Positions 22,644 to 33,585 of a DNA stretch of 64,000 nucleotides are shown piece by piece; within the stretch, counting starts at the first letter, position 1, and each line of letters begins with the position of its first letter. The translations under genes were made by a program, and so were the position numbers. This DNA is from Setomelanomma holmii (Eukaryota > Ascomycota > Dothideomycetes > Pleosporales > Phaeosphaeriaceae), in assembly GCA_010015745.1 (NCBI GenBank), contig ML978166.1, positions 310,001 to 374,000 of the forward strand, given 5' to 3'. The notes beneath the pieces were generated by a model. The model was given only the letters and a program-made list of their open reading frames with translations. It searched no databases and was not told where the DNA came from.

Positions 22644-22800
22644 CTACTTGCCCTGCGGCTGTTGTGTGAATGTGTAGCCCGCACTCGCATACCTATTGTA
22701 GTTAGGCGAGCGAACATCCCAGTCTGGGAGACTGTTGAGCCATTCTTGGTGCTTTGGAACAGCAGGGTCGTTCCGGTGGACAGCCTTTGTCGCAGGTGGG
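22644..22800 (-). pseudogene. Diverged, frameshifted copy 2 of the small Cys/Trp-rich segment
   Basis: Minus-strand sequence related to 21.7-21.9 kb. It reads TCDKGCPPE in one frame and KHQEWLNSLPDWDVRSP then AGYTFTQQPQGK-stop in the next frame. One extra base relative to copy 1, between the Cys-rich part and the KHQ block, breaks the frame. It could be a decayed paralogue or a differently spliced gene. Confidence 0.4.
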
Positions 22801-23614
22801 CTTGACGGTGGTAAGCATGCGGATCTGTATGTGGTGCGACTAGATGTTGCTCTGAGAGACGGAGTGGCTAAGAGCTGAGAGCAAAGTCATGATATTGGAG
22901 CATCAATGGGGATCACGCTAGCCTCAGTGGAATGTCTGCGCCGAGGTAGTGAAAGATTTGTGCAGTGGGACTGGACCGGTGGTGCCGGTGGGCGATCAAA
23001 TATTGGGAGTTGGTTTTGGTGACACGAAAATCTGGAGAAGTATACATTCAGTAGAGTCCTGCTTCTTTCTCATGCAGTGAAAATGGCTTCGGCTGTTTGA
23101 AAGCACGTCTAAAAAGATAGTGTGGTTGGAAGCATGGTCGTTGAGAGTGTCTATCACAAGAGTAGTCATTTCATTGTCGAGGCTTGCAGTTGCGACAACA
23201 GATTTCAATCATAAGAAGCATGCATCATGAGAAATGTGGCTATGATATCAGGGCTGGTTGTGTCGTTGGCGTGTCTCCAATCCTTCAAATCCGCGCGGAG
23301 AAGGCCGCCAAGTCTTTCATGGGCGGAAGGATTAGGGTCCAGCGCCCCTGCCGCATCACACATGCCACCATGCCACCTGCTGCTCTCGGCGATGACGCTT
23401 GCGATTCGCGCCCGCCAACTCGCCCTTACCACGCCAATCCACCATCCGACCCAGGCAGCTACTTCTGTACCTTCCTATTGCTTCGCACCTCCGCACACAC
23501 AAGTCCTACCACCGTATGAGCAAGAGCCTGAAACCCTGAAACCCAACGATTGAACCATCGCGTCACTGCAGCACACCTTAAACACCTCCCAAGCCCTCGC
23601 TCACGACCGCAACC
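22801..23614. other. Intergenic region
   Basis: About 0.8 kb with no supported gene; contains the presumed promoter of the I9-type gene. Confidence 0.4.
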
Positions 23615-24002
23615 ATGCGCTTCATTCTTACATCTGTCGTCGTTGCTCTCCTCGCTGTATTCACCATGGCTGTCGCACCCCACAAGTCTGTCATCATGAG
23701 CTGGCCGAACGACACACCAGACAGCGTCGTCGAGGAGGCCAAGCAGGCCATCATCGCCGCGAAGGGTACTATCACACATGAGTACAGTGAGTGCATCCAT
23801 CCCCGCGCTCACCGATGATTTACACGCAGCGCATGTGTCAGGTTCGAGGAATGATCGCTAACACAGCACCGCAGACATCATCAAGGGCTTCGCATGCACC
23901 GGGCCTGCGTCGATCTTCGAGAAAGTGTCGACGATGAACGCAGACCACAAGCCGGAGATTGAGGAGGATGGGATCGTGTACACGCAAGAGAACAAAGAGT
24001 AA
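23615..24002 (+). CDS. Secreted inhibitor I9 / Pbi2-like protein
   Basis: Small protein resembling the subtilisin propeptide (I9) fold, the family of yeast Pbi2, which inhibits vacuolar proteinase B. Exons 23615-23786 and 23875-24002 (88-nt intron, GTGAGT donor, GCTAAC branch site, GCAG acceptor) give 99 aa. Residues 1-21 are a clear signal peptide, unlike cytosolic Pbi2, so this form is probably exported. The I9 core includes PNDTPDSVVEEAKQAI, GTITHEY followed by NIIKGFA across the splice junction, and IEEDG near the end. No protease follows it, so it is a stand-alone domain. The target protease is unknown. Confidence 0.85.
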
Positions 24003-24659
24003 CGACAAGCGCTTTTGAAGATATGGCAGCTTCTGAGATTGCACGCAGCGACAAACAATCGTGGATGACATGGGGGCACCTATCAGCTGTGGAAAGGTGA
24101 CATGTTTGACGTGGAAATTGACTATGGAGTTTGGGATAAGATACTCAGGGCAGGCGTTCAAATGCTTTCATGTACCTCTTTGTATCTCTTGTACAAATGC
24201 TCAACAGTTATATGTTCGCTGTCTTGAGTCTTGAATTGATCGGGAGTCTGTCGAAGACAGCAAGCGCATGTGCATCGGTCGCTATTGCCCCGCCGGTCGA
24301 TTTGGGCGGGTAGATCTGAGGACGCATCTCGTTTCAACGCGACTACAACCTCATGCGCATAATCACCTTGGCTGCGGTCAGGACTCTTGTCGAACACTAC
24401 GCTCCTTCAATCGCATTATACTTCGTTACCCGTAAGTTGTCCTGACGTTGAGCCGCGGGAGTCGCTCCAGCTCCGCTTAGCGCGACATCGACCGACCACG
24501 AACGCGTCGAATCGCCATATTCTCACCGCGCAGGCACCGTCCTGTCGCTCATGATACGCCATACTTCTCATAATGCATAGCACTTCTTCACAGTACCCTT
24601 GGAACAAGACTCGTATAGAAGCGCGCAACTCCGGTCCGTGAGCTCCGCGATCTCTCAAC
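24003..24659. other. Intergenic region
   Basis: About 650 bases between the I9-type gene and Hook. No supported gene; likely 3'UTR and Hook promoter. Confidence 0.4.
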
Positions 24660-27551
24660 ATGGACGATTTCAAGCCCGAGCTTTTGAAGGCTCTCCTCGA
24701 CTGGGTACGTGTAGAGAATCGACAATTGTGCTAGTGCTAACGGATCACGCAGGTGAATACGTTCGACCTACCGGGGAGAGTAACGGCATGGAATCAGCTC
24801 GAGGACGGACAGGTATTATGGCAGATCCTCAACGACATCGACGCGGACTACTTTAGCGAATCACTGCCCAACTTCGACGAAAGCAATCGCCGAACTTCCG
24901 ACTGGATACCAAGATGGCAGAATCTGAAGCACATCGAGCGGTCTGTGTCGACATACATACGCGAGGAATGTGGGCAGCTACCTGTTCTTACGAAGCGCAT
25001 GGTACCAGACCTAAAGACTGGCGCACGAGACGGCTCTACAATGCTCATAGCAAAGCTCACAATGGGTGTTCTACTCGCGGCGTGCTTCTCGCCAAAGAGC
25101 AATCAACGAATGCTGCAGGTCATGGCACAACTGGGCACCAAGACGGCTGAGACGATTGCAGCTGCGATCCAGGAGATGCAGTCGCTCGACGTGAGAATGT
25201 CTGAATTGGGTGTGGATGCAGAACTCACCGCGGAACCCAATCTGTCGGGGTATAGGACACCCACACGAGCGGTTTCCGGGCAAATACCCACGACTGGGAG
25301 AGACAACGAACTGGAGCAAGAGGCGCTCCTGTTTGAAGCCAACAAGGATAGGGCTGCGCTGAAATCCCAAGTCGAGAAGATGAGGGAGGAGGTGAACACA
25401 TCCCGCAGCCGAATAGCACAACTCGAGGAAGAGTTGGGCGAGGCTACGCTGTACATGGATGATCGCAAGTCACAAGCCCAGCGAGCTCAGTCGGACGACG
25501 TTGAGCAATTACGGAACGATCTAGCCCGTGATCGACAGTACATTGACCAGCTCGAGACCGACCTTGCGAATGCTAGGGACATTCTTGAGAGTCAGAAGCG
25601 TCGGCTGGAGCGCTACCAGGGCGAGGAGGGGTCGAAGCAAGACTTGCGCGATCAGTTGCAACTCATCAAAGCCGAGCGCGACGAGTTGAACCAGAGGGCC
25701 AAGGCGAATGAGAACCTCAAGAAGAAGATCGAGTCACTCACAAAGGAGACAAAGCAGCTGGAGAGCTTGCGGGAAGACTATCAACAAGCCCGGGAGCGCT
25801 TGATGCAACTAGAAACTGTCGAAGAGCGGTGCGAGGCTCTCGAGAAAGTCAACAAGGAGAATAGTCAGACTCTTGTCAATTGTGAACAGGCTATCTTTGA
25901 AGAGAAAGGCAAGCGCACGAGGGTCGAGCATGAAAACCTCCTGCTCATGAAGCAGCTGGAACAGACTCGTGAGCTTCAATACAAAGCAGAGGATGCAAAG
26001 AATGAATTGGAGGATCGGATACGAGACCTCGAATCGTCAGGTCATGTTGACCGAGGCGGTAGCTTGGAGGATGAGCTCACCCAGGACGACAATGCTAAGA
26101 GCATCGAAGAGCTGGGAAGCGCGAGACCTGTCACCGATGCTCGAATAAGCGCCGATGCAATTGCGCTGCAGCAGAAGATGGACATACTCAGTGCTCGCCT
26201 GAAGTCATTGGAGACAGAAACACTCAAGCAGATGCAAGAGAACCTTGGGTTGAGGTCCGACATGATGGCGAACAAAGACGAGGAAAGCGAGAAGCCCTTC
26301 CTGGAGCAAAGTGAGAAGCTTCAAACAGCTGAGACTGAGCTGGAGGAGTTGCATCGTCGGCTTCGAGAGAAGGACCTGCAAGTCGCAGAGCTCCGTAACG
26401 AGCTCAACAAGAAGGCCGACATCAGCGAGGAAGAAAAGGCGGAGGGCTTGCAGGCTGAGCACGAGCGCATGCTAGCATTGCAGCAAAGGACGAATGAAAG
26501 ATTACGCGACCTCGAACTCGCCAACGAGGAGAAAGCGGGCCTTCTGAGAGCTGCTCTACTCGATCGCGAGAACCTGTCGCCCGAGCTTCTCGAACTTAAG
26601 CGGGCCGAGACGCTACGGCAGATCCGTGAGCAGATACAGTCTGTTCTTGGAGCTCCAGCGGAAGTGCAACCTCAGGCACTTGAAAGCACGAGTTCCGACA
26701 TTGCGGAGACCGTGCTGTCCTCTGAGGCGGCCTTGGAGAAGGTCAAGAAAGTAAGTTGTCGGCAGATCTCTCATGACAAGTCACCTCGTTCGGCATTCGA
26801 TGCTGCGATCTCTAGTATGAGATCAGCCCAGCGGATCGAACCTTCAATGTCTGCGGCTACCTTGATCTCACCTGTATCGCCTACACGAGCGCATTCAGGC
26901 GAGAACAAGTCATTTTCTGAGATGTCCATTTCGACGGCCGGCACGGGACAAAGCACTTGGGGCCGTATGGCTCAATTGATATCGCCGAAAAGACGAAAGC
27001 AGTCAATATTGGCTGGCTCCGAGTACTTTTCTGCGCTGACATCAACCGAGTGTGTGGCAAGTTTGTCCCTGGCCTGGCTGCCTCGAAGTATTACTTATCA
27101 TTCTTCTCATCTCCTTGCGCCTCTCAATCAGAGTGCATAGCGGACTGTAGCTGACATACACTAGGATCTCCAAGAACAGACCATCACAAATGCTGCTTTA
27201 CGCGAGCAGCTTGAGGCAGCAAAGAAGGAGACTGTGGAGAAGGGCTCGGTACGTTAATCCTAGCAGACTACACCTCGATGCTCGACCCGAAGCGTACTAA
27301 TTATCAGCAGGTCGAATTGCAACAGGAGCTTGAGAATCTGCGCCGCGAGAATGACCTCATTGCCTCGGCATGGTATGACATGACGAGCCGCCTCCAGAGC
27401 AACACAGTCATTCTGCAAAGAAGAGCCGAAGCGCCCAAAAGCTGGCTTGGAAAACAGCGAGTCGCTGTCGGCGGCGCAGCGAGTGTAGTGAGATTATCTG
27501 AGCATATGTTCACAACCCAGACATACTGACCACTTGCAGGGCCGAAGGTAG
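24660..27551 (+). CDS. hookA: Hook-family dynein adapter
   Basis: Links early endosomes to dynein-dynactin for long-range hyphal transport (known for Aspergillus HookA). Proposed exons: 24660-24704, 24753-26750, 27165-27248, 27311-27487 and 27540-27551, about 771 aa. Residues 1-160 form the calponin-like HOOK domain (LLDWVNTFDLPGRV, GQVLWQILNDID, KLTMGVLLAACFSP). Residues about 210-700 are nearly continuous coiled coil. The C-terminal block SAWYDMTSRLQSNT followed by KSWLGKQR is the cargo-binding part I recall from fungal Hook proteins. Intron 1 is 48 nt. The 414-nt intron at 26751-27164 has a perfect GTAAGT donor but keeps an open frame for about 130 codons, so part may be exonic. The last exon, only four codons (GRR-stop), is tentative. 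Confidence 0.85.
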
Positions 27552-28348
27552 CACCCTCTCCGTCCATCGAGGCAACTCTTCCCTCTCCCCCTTCTCTTTG
27601 TCTTATATTGCAAGCATGGTTTAGCATAGCGAAGGTTGATGGACATCAGCTTGGGCACATACATCGCATCACATCCGCATTCTCGTATAGTCTCATTTGT
27701 CATTATACCCCTGTCATCAGCATGTAGCGAGGCGTTTCCCAGTAGAGAAGAGGAGGCTTTGGGTTGTCAGTATTGCAGAAGCGGAAAGCCACATTTGTAT
27801 AGACGGCTCTTTGTGTGGAAAGTGCACATTTTCGTCTCTTCACCCCAGATGTCTTGAGCTCGACACAGGCCAAAACTCCAAGATGCACTGGAGCTCTATC
27901 AGTGATGGAGCTGCCTCAACTCGTCTCCGTTTGCCTTTATTATGATTCCATTAGAGCAGGCAGGAGCAGCATTGTAAACAACACGTGAGCGCGCGTTCGC
28001 GCTAGTGAGGCGGCGACGGCAATTACACAAGCACAGCCTATCTTCGACCTTCGACTGTAATTTGCACAGCACTTGGGAGCTTCAGCAGTTGGGCTTGAAG
28101 CACAGAGTGTGCCATACATACTCCACCAACCACAGGCGGATCAACTGCATCCATCTGACCGAATACCTTCAGCAGCGACTCAGTTGCCAGAGTAACTCAC
28201 CGTCTCGGCGACTTGGTATCTCCAGGATACGGAAACTCAGACAGACTACCTTTCGAGGACACGAATCGACACTCCCAGAACTGATCCTGCAGCGAATCGA
28301 CTTCGGGACGACTCGACGGCAGTGCGCCTTCCTGGCTCCATCACCACA
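27552..28348. other. Intergenic region
   Basis: About 0.8 kb between Hook and the first RING gene; no supported gene or repeat. Confidence 0.4.
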
Positions 28349-29204
28349 ATGACGACTAACAGTCATAGGATTTCCCTGCCGTTCATTCTGAGCCTCTCTC
28401 CGGAGCTCACTCTGAGCGTCGGCATCTCCGCGGATACTGGAGTGCAGCGCCCATCGTAAGCTTCCTGCACCTTCATCCTCACATAGCTCAAGCTTCTAAT
28501 CAACCATTTTTAGCATCATCGAAGCTCCCATGGCTCCCAACAAGCGAGCTGGCCGCGGCCTTCCCACCCGCGCCGAGTTTTTCGGTAAAAAGCTCGACGT
28601 CCTTGATAAGTGCGACATCTGCCACGACCCCTTCAACGCCAAGCACAAGCCCACCCGCATCAAGACCCGCAAATGCAAGCACACCTTTGGCATCACTTGT
28701 CTGCGCAAATGGGCTGGGTCAGGCCACAAGCAAGCCCACACGTGCCCTCTCTGCCGCGAAGTCCTCTTCCACAAACCCAAGACACTCAAATTCAAGTCCG
28801 GCGTCCGTCCCACCTCACCTCTAGACCCCAGCACAAAGTGGCTGCACCAACTCACCGACCGCGTCGCGGCTGAGAAGTTCGTCAAGGCTATGTGGTATCG
28901 CCTCTGGAAACTCTTCTCTAAAGACTACGTGTACGATTCCGACATTGAGGGGCAGATCAATGCAGCACTGTGGAGCACAGCGGAGAACTTTGAGTATGAA
29001 ACTGGTCTCTTCATTAGCACTGAACACTGGCAGGCTGTCATGTTGGTTGGTCGTGAGATGGTGCAGGTGCAATATGAGGCTGGCGTATACCGCAAGTGCG
29101 AGGATCTGAGGAAGAAGTGGATGCCGAAGATGCAGCAGGCCGTCGGTTGGGCGTTGAGTGTGGAGGAGCCGATGGACGTTGTCATTCTTGAGAGCGAGCT
29201 ATAG
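28349..29204 (+). CDS. RING-finger protein, putative E3 ubiquitin ligase (RING 1)
   Basis: The RING domain suggests an E3 ubiquitin ligase. Exon 28530-29204 contains it: CDICHDPF, then CKHTFGITCLRKW and CPLCR, with a C3HC4-like spacing and an insertion rich in Lys/His. A Trp-rich helical region follows (WYRLWKLFSKDYVYDSDIEG) that I do not recognise as a named domain. An upstream exon 28349-28455 (ATG in CACAATG context) splices by a 58-nt intron (GTAAGC...TTTTTAG) in frame to this exon, giving 265 aa. Starting at the ATG at 28530 gives 224 aa. It faces a related RING gene 235 bases downstream on the other strand. Confidence 0.75.
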
Positions 29205-29439
29205 CTGGATGCCTTCAGACATGTCTGCAATATCGACCACAACATAGCAAAGCCTTAGAGACCTCCACGATACTTGATTTAGTATGTAATTAAAAAGTAA
29301 CAAGCCTCTGTGTACCTTCGCACTACGGTAATTCTGAAATTGACATCACTTGAAAACAAAATGTTGACTTATGGACATACACAGACAGTAACTACGTCAA
29401 ATTGTTTCGCAGGAGCACCTGGATCTTCAGGTCCAAGCC

Positions 29440-30252
29440 TTAGACTCGCTCCCAATCCAGCGCGTCAAGCATCTTGTTCAGCCATATTACATCCACCTCC
29501 CCATCCACGAGGAAATCTCCATCCTCATCCTTAGCAACCGCCAAGATCATCTCCCACGCCACATCCCGGACAGCTGGCATGTGCTCCATAGCAATGTACG
29601 TCCCATATGGGTATTTGCGTCGATACTGTTCAGCAAACCTACCAAGCGCAAAATGAATCAGCTCTTCGAGATCCGAGTCAAAGATCAAAGTACGACCACG
29701 AGCAACGCGTGCACGAGGCAACATGCATCGCACAAATGCACGAATGTGGCCCAAATTCCCCGTACTATCTAGCCGGTCTGGCGTGCGATAGGGCGCATCG
29801 GTGTGCACTCGCAGCGGTAGTGTTGGCGGCTTGGTGAAGAGGACTTCGCGACATAAAGGGCAGGCATTGGAATTTTCGGAATTTGAACTGAGCCACGCGT
29901 TGAAGCAGGTTGAGCCGAAGATATGTTGGCATTGCTCTGTGCCGCGGATACGTGTTGCGACATGAGTGTCGTCGAAGGGTTCCTGACAAATGCAGCATTC
30001 TGGAATCATTTCCAGGTTGTGCGCCAGGAATGTAGCTTTCGAGGGCAGTGATTCGTCATGCCTGCCGAATCCTGCAGCTGGAGTTGTGGTTGGAATTGGG
30101 TTTGTGATGATTGGGCGATCGATCACCCGGGAGTGATGGCAGGGTAGAGATGGAGAAGTACTGGCAGGATGAAGCAGCAGTCCATGCACAGTGCCGTGGC
30201 ACCGCGGACGATGTTGAGGCAGGCGATGAAGCGGCAACCATTGTGTGCGCAT
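29440..30252 (-). CDS. RING-finger protein, putative E3 ubiquitin ligase (RING 2)
   Basis: Shares organisation with RING 1: CCICQEPF, CQHIFGSTCFNAW, CPLCREVLFTKPPTL (RING 1 has CPLCREVLFHKPKTL), then a helical region with a similar FDSDLEELIHFAL segment. The unspliced frame from the ATG at 30252 gives 270 aa. An alternative starts at the ATG at 30241 and removes a 55-nt intron (30126-30072, GTGATC...CTGCAG), giving 248 aa with the same downstream frame. The two genes are probably an old inverted duplication. It is divergent from the next gene, with only about 115 bases between starts. Confidence 0.72.
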   Translation of the reverse strand: MRTQWLPLHRLPQHRPRCHGTVHGLLLHPASTSPSLPCHHSRVIDRPIITNPIPTTTPAAGFGRHDESLPSKATFLAHNLEMIPECCICQEPFDDTHVATRIRGTEQCQHIFGSTCFNAWLSSNSENSNACPLCREVLFTKPPTLPLRVHTDAPYRTPDRLDSTGNLGHIRAFVRCMLPRARVARGRTLIFDSDLEELIHFALGRFAEQYRRKYPYGTYIAMEHMPAVRDVAWEMILAVAKDEDGDFLVDGEVDVIWLNKMLDALDWERV

Positions 30253-30367
30253 ATTGTACTCAGGAGTGAAAGTGAAAGCGTGCGAGCGTGGGCGTATATC
30301 ATGGTCTCTCGACTCGACCCAAGATCAAATCCTTTCGTAGGTTAGCTGCGAAGGTCAGTGTCAACTC

Positions 30368-31234
30368 ATGAATCTTTCAACTCACCCAAACGTCGCAGAT
30401 AACGCCACTGGTATGATGAGCGCAAGCACAACCACAACAGATCTAGTCCGCAGGCGGTCTACGCACACCTCGAGCTCCAAGAAGATGTTCAGTCAATGCA
30501 TGACGAGCCCTGGCGCCAGCTGCGCCGCTGCAGCGCATCCTTTCTCCGACCTCAACACACCCATTCTGCAACATTTGATCAAGAACCTCGAAGCTTTTGT
30601 CAAATCTTGGATCCAAGAGACCATCCACATCTTCGCACCAACCGGCACCGCTATTCGCAGCCGCACGTTCTGGGCTTCTCAGATGCGCAGCGATCTTGAT
30701 GAGATCTTGTTGCAGCCGGAGTATCTTGGACGCGAGGCAACAGAAGACGAACTAGATATGCTCGTACATGATGCGTTGAAAATGTTCTGGTCTCGCATCG
30801 AGAAAATTCTTGGTGGGCGAGATCGGGTTATGCAGGAGGCTACTGCGCGTCCGAATAGACATCCGTCTGGGGCAGACCAAGAGATTCGGGGCGGTCCAGA
30901 GGTTTCCAAGCTGCGCAAGGCGGTGGCACTGGAGGACATGTTCGCGAGGATGGATCTCGATGGGGATGACTCAAATGAGGACCAGGTTGAGGTGGTGGAC
31001 ATCTGTGATGATTGTACAGATTGGAGCGACTGGGATGTCAATAACGTCTCATCGCTGCAGCGTGAGTTGACGGGAACTCTAGACATAGAGCAGCCAATGC
31101 TTCAGCGAAGGCGTCCTACACACGACGCCAGCGATCTAGACGATGAGTCGGTGGAGGAGGCAGCGAGCACGACGGCGATGGCAAAGCTGGTGCATGCACG
31201 TGGGCTCTTGCAAAAGGGTCTGCATTTCTCCTGA
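30368..31234 (+). CDS. Hypothetical acidic protein next to the RING pair
   Basis: Unrecognised single-exon frame of 288 aa starting at an ATG about 115 bases from the divergent RING 2 start. The N-terminal 60 residues are Ser/Thr-rich, and residues about 70-160 look helical (LNTPILQHLIKNLEAFVK, LDMLVHDALKMFWSRIEK). An acidic region follows, with DLDGDDSNEDQ and CDDCTDWSDWD. There is no RING. The LDEILL / LDMLVHDALKMF spacing loosely resembles the DSDLEELIHFALGRF region of RING 2, which could mean a distant relationship, but this is weak. The length of the frame and compact promoter support a real gene. Confidence 0.55.
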   Translation: MNLSTHPNVADNATGMMSASTTTTDLVRRRSTHTSSSKKMFSQCMTSPGASCAAAAHPFSDLNTPILQHLIKNLEAFVKSWIQETIHIFAPTGTAIRSRTFWASQMRSDLDEILLQPEYLGREATEDELDMLVHDALKMFWSRIEKILGGRDRVMQEATARPNRHPSGADQEIRGGPEVSKLRKAVALEDMFARMDLDGDDSNEDQVEVVDICDDCTDWSDWDVNNVSSLQRELTGTLDIEQPMLQRRRPTHDASDLDDESVEEAASTTAMAKLVHARGLLQKGLHFS

Positions 31235-32498
31235 GTCGATTCGTCATGATTGTATGATCATACATCTTTCCGGCAACGCTTGGCGGCACTGCCGGCTATC
31301 TGGTGTCCCCATTCTCTAGCCAGGTCTCTGGGACCATGAAACAACGGCAGCAGGGAGTCGCATAAACAGCGGGAATGGTAGAATCATGGTCGAAACATCT
31401 GGATCCGTATGCCATCTCGTTTACGCACGAAATTATTCAAAGTACCTAGCAAATCTCAAAAGCGTGTTTCCCTGATCGCTCATGAATGCTCGTTCATTGT
31501 ACCATGTGATATGAGCTCCATGGTTGTGGTGAAGACTAGAATCGCTACTTTGTTGGTGTACCACCATGCAGCGAGATATCATGTTGCCGGCGAACCGCGC
31601 GGTAGATGCGACCCGGATAGCGGGTCATGGTGAAACGGTCGTGGTGCGTCCCGACTGGAGGAAGAACATGCCCGTCGACCCGCTCATCGGGTCCAGATCG
31701 TGTGAAACAGATAGATGGGATGACGAGAGATGGCAACTGCAATTCAATGGAGGCGCTTTCATGCGGTGGAAGGGGCATGCAAGACGCGTGGTCGTGATTT
31801 CTTCTGCGGGACTTCGCCTAAGCCTATCTTGATCTTAGTGCTGTGCAGATTCCAAAGCGTTCTCGGATCTGGCGTGCAGCTGCGTCTGCCCACCAAAGTG
31901 TCACTCTTCCACTCGCAACAAAATAATGCAGGCTGATAATCTGCACATACTCGCTTGCTACCGCGTGCCGATATCGAGCTGATACTGTATCGTAGAAGTG
32001 CCGCCTAGACGTTTCTGGTGCGGCAGCCCACAAGCTCCTTTCATTCGAGCCGAAGTTTCGAAATCTCAACATGCATGCGTCGATCAAGACGAAAACCGCG
32101 AAATGCAGCGTTCTCAAGCCACAGCAATGAAACAAGCATTGAGCAGGCGCCCTTCCCGAGATTTGGAGCCTCGCTTGAGCAATCAAGCTTTGCATTGACG
32201 GCAATAGTGCCGTTTCGAGATACCCACCACAACGGCGTGACATGTTTACAGCGTCTAGCCTGGTGTCAACATGTTTCGCATGTTTCGAGCGCCACAAACG
32301 CTGCTATAAAGCATCTTCTGTGCCTCGTGAACACAGAACCTCAACACGCTCATTCAGTCTCTTCGGCACTTGTCATTCTTTTCACTTCGCTCACTCTTCA
32401 TCGATTGAAGCAGTCTACCTTCCTTTGAACCTTCGTTGATTCCGAAGCTTACTTCAAAAGCCACCTTTCTCAGACTCAAGTCGCTCATACCAACCAAG
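31235..32498. other. Intergenic region with AA9 promoter
   Basis: About 1.26 kb with no supported gene. The last 200 bases form the AA9 promoter and leader. Confidence 0.45.
32305..32310 (+). promoter_or_regulatory. TATA box of the AA9 LPMO gene
   Basis: TATAAA about 190 bases upstream of the LPMO start codon, followed by a pyrimidine-rich leader (CTTCGGCACTTGTC and similar). The spacing allows a leader of roughly 150 bases. The assignment is by position and consensus only. Confidence 0.5.
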
Positions 32499-33585
32499 AT
32501 GCCTTCCAAGATTCAGGTTGCAGCTCTTGTTGGAGCTTTTGCCGCATCCGTCAGGGCCCATGGCCACCTTGCTTCCATCACCGTCGATGGCACTGCATAC
32601 ACTGCCTATGACCCGTCATTCCAATACCAGAATCCGGCCCCTGAGGTCATTGAATGGTCCTGCCCAGAATGCCTCGACAATGTACGTGCAGCTGAAGACC
32701 GTCAGCAGAACAGCCTTAACTCCGTTCTAGGGATTCGTGGATCCGACCATGTACACCGATGTCACCAAGATTGCCTGCCACAAGGACGCCACCGCTGGCG
32801 CCAAGGTCGCGACCGTCAAGGCCGGTGGTACCATCGACATTCAGTGGACCACATGGCCCGATTCGCACGTTGGACCCGTCCTTGACTATCTTGCGAAAGT
32901 CGACGATGCTACTGCTTCCAAGGCGGCTGATTTGAATTTCTTTAAGATCGACGAAGCCGGCTACGACAATGGTCAGTGGGCTGCGACTAAGCTCATCGCT
33001 AACAACAACACCTGGAGCGTGACGATTCCATCCAGCATCGCCTCTGGACAGTATGTCCTTCGCCACGAAATTATCGCCCTGCACTCCGCTGGTCAGGTCG
33101 ACGGCGCCCAGAACTACCCCAAGTGCATCAACATCAACGTGGAAGGTTCTGGCACAGAGAACCCAACTGGCGAGACTGCTGACAAGTTCTACACTCCAAC
33201 TGATGCCGGCATTGAGGTCAACATCTACTCTGGTGATCTCTCTAGCTACAAGATCCCAGGACCTGCTCTCTTTAGCGGCGCCAGCTCTGGTTCTGGATCT
33301 TCGTCTGGCTCCGGATCGGCTTCATCTGCTGCGTCTACTCCTACTGCCACCAGTGCGCCCGCGGCCTCTTCATCTGCCGCGGTCGAGAATAATGCTGTTG
33401 CTTCGTCAACTCCTGCCGCCGTGTCCGCTCCCGCAGCTGTTTCGAGCGCTCCTTCCGCCACTCCCACCTCTGGCTCTATTGCTGACAAGGAGTTCACACT
33501 CGACACCTTCATTGCTTGGCTCGAGGAGAAGGCTGGCTCTTCCAGCTCCAAGGTCCGCCGTCACCCGCGTGCCTTCCGTGTTTAG
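32499..33585 (+). CDS. AA9 lytic polysaccharide monooxygenase
   Basis: Secreted copper enzyme that oxidatively cleaves cellulose or related glucans. Exons 32499-32681 and 32731-33585 (49-nt intron) give 345 aa. A 20-residue signal peptide ends in VRA, so the mature protein starts with His21 (HGHL), the first histidine-brace residue. The second copper His is His107 in SHVGP. Second-sphere residues are His179 (ALHSAG), Gln188 and the axial Tyr190 (QNYPKC). The catalytic domain ends near residue 245. A Ser/Ala/Pro-rich linker follows, then a C-terminal segment (KEFTLDTFIAWLEEKAG, ending in basic residues) instead of a CBM1. The family is certain from the histidine-brace context; substrate preference cannot be read. 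Confidence 0.94.
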
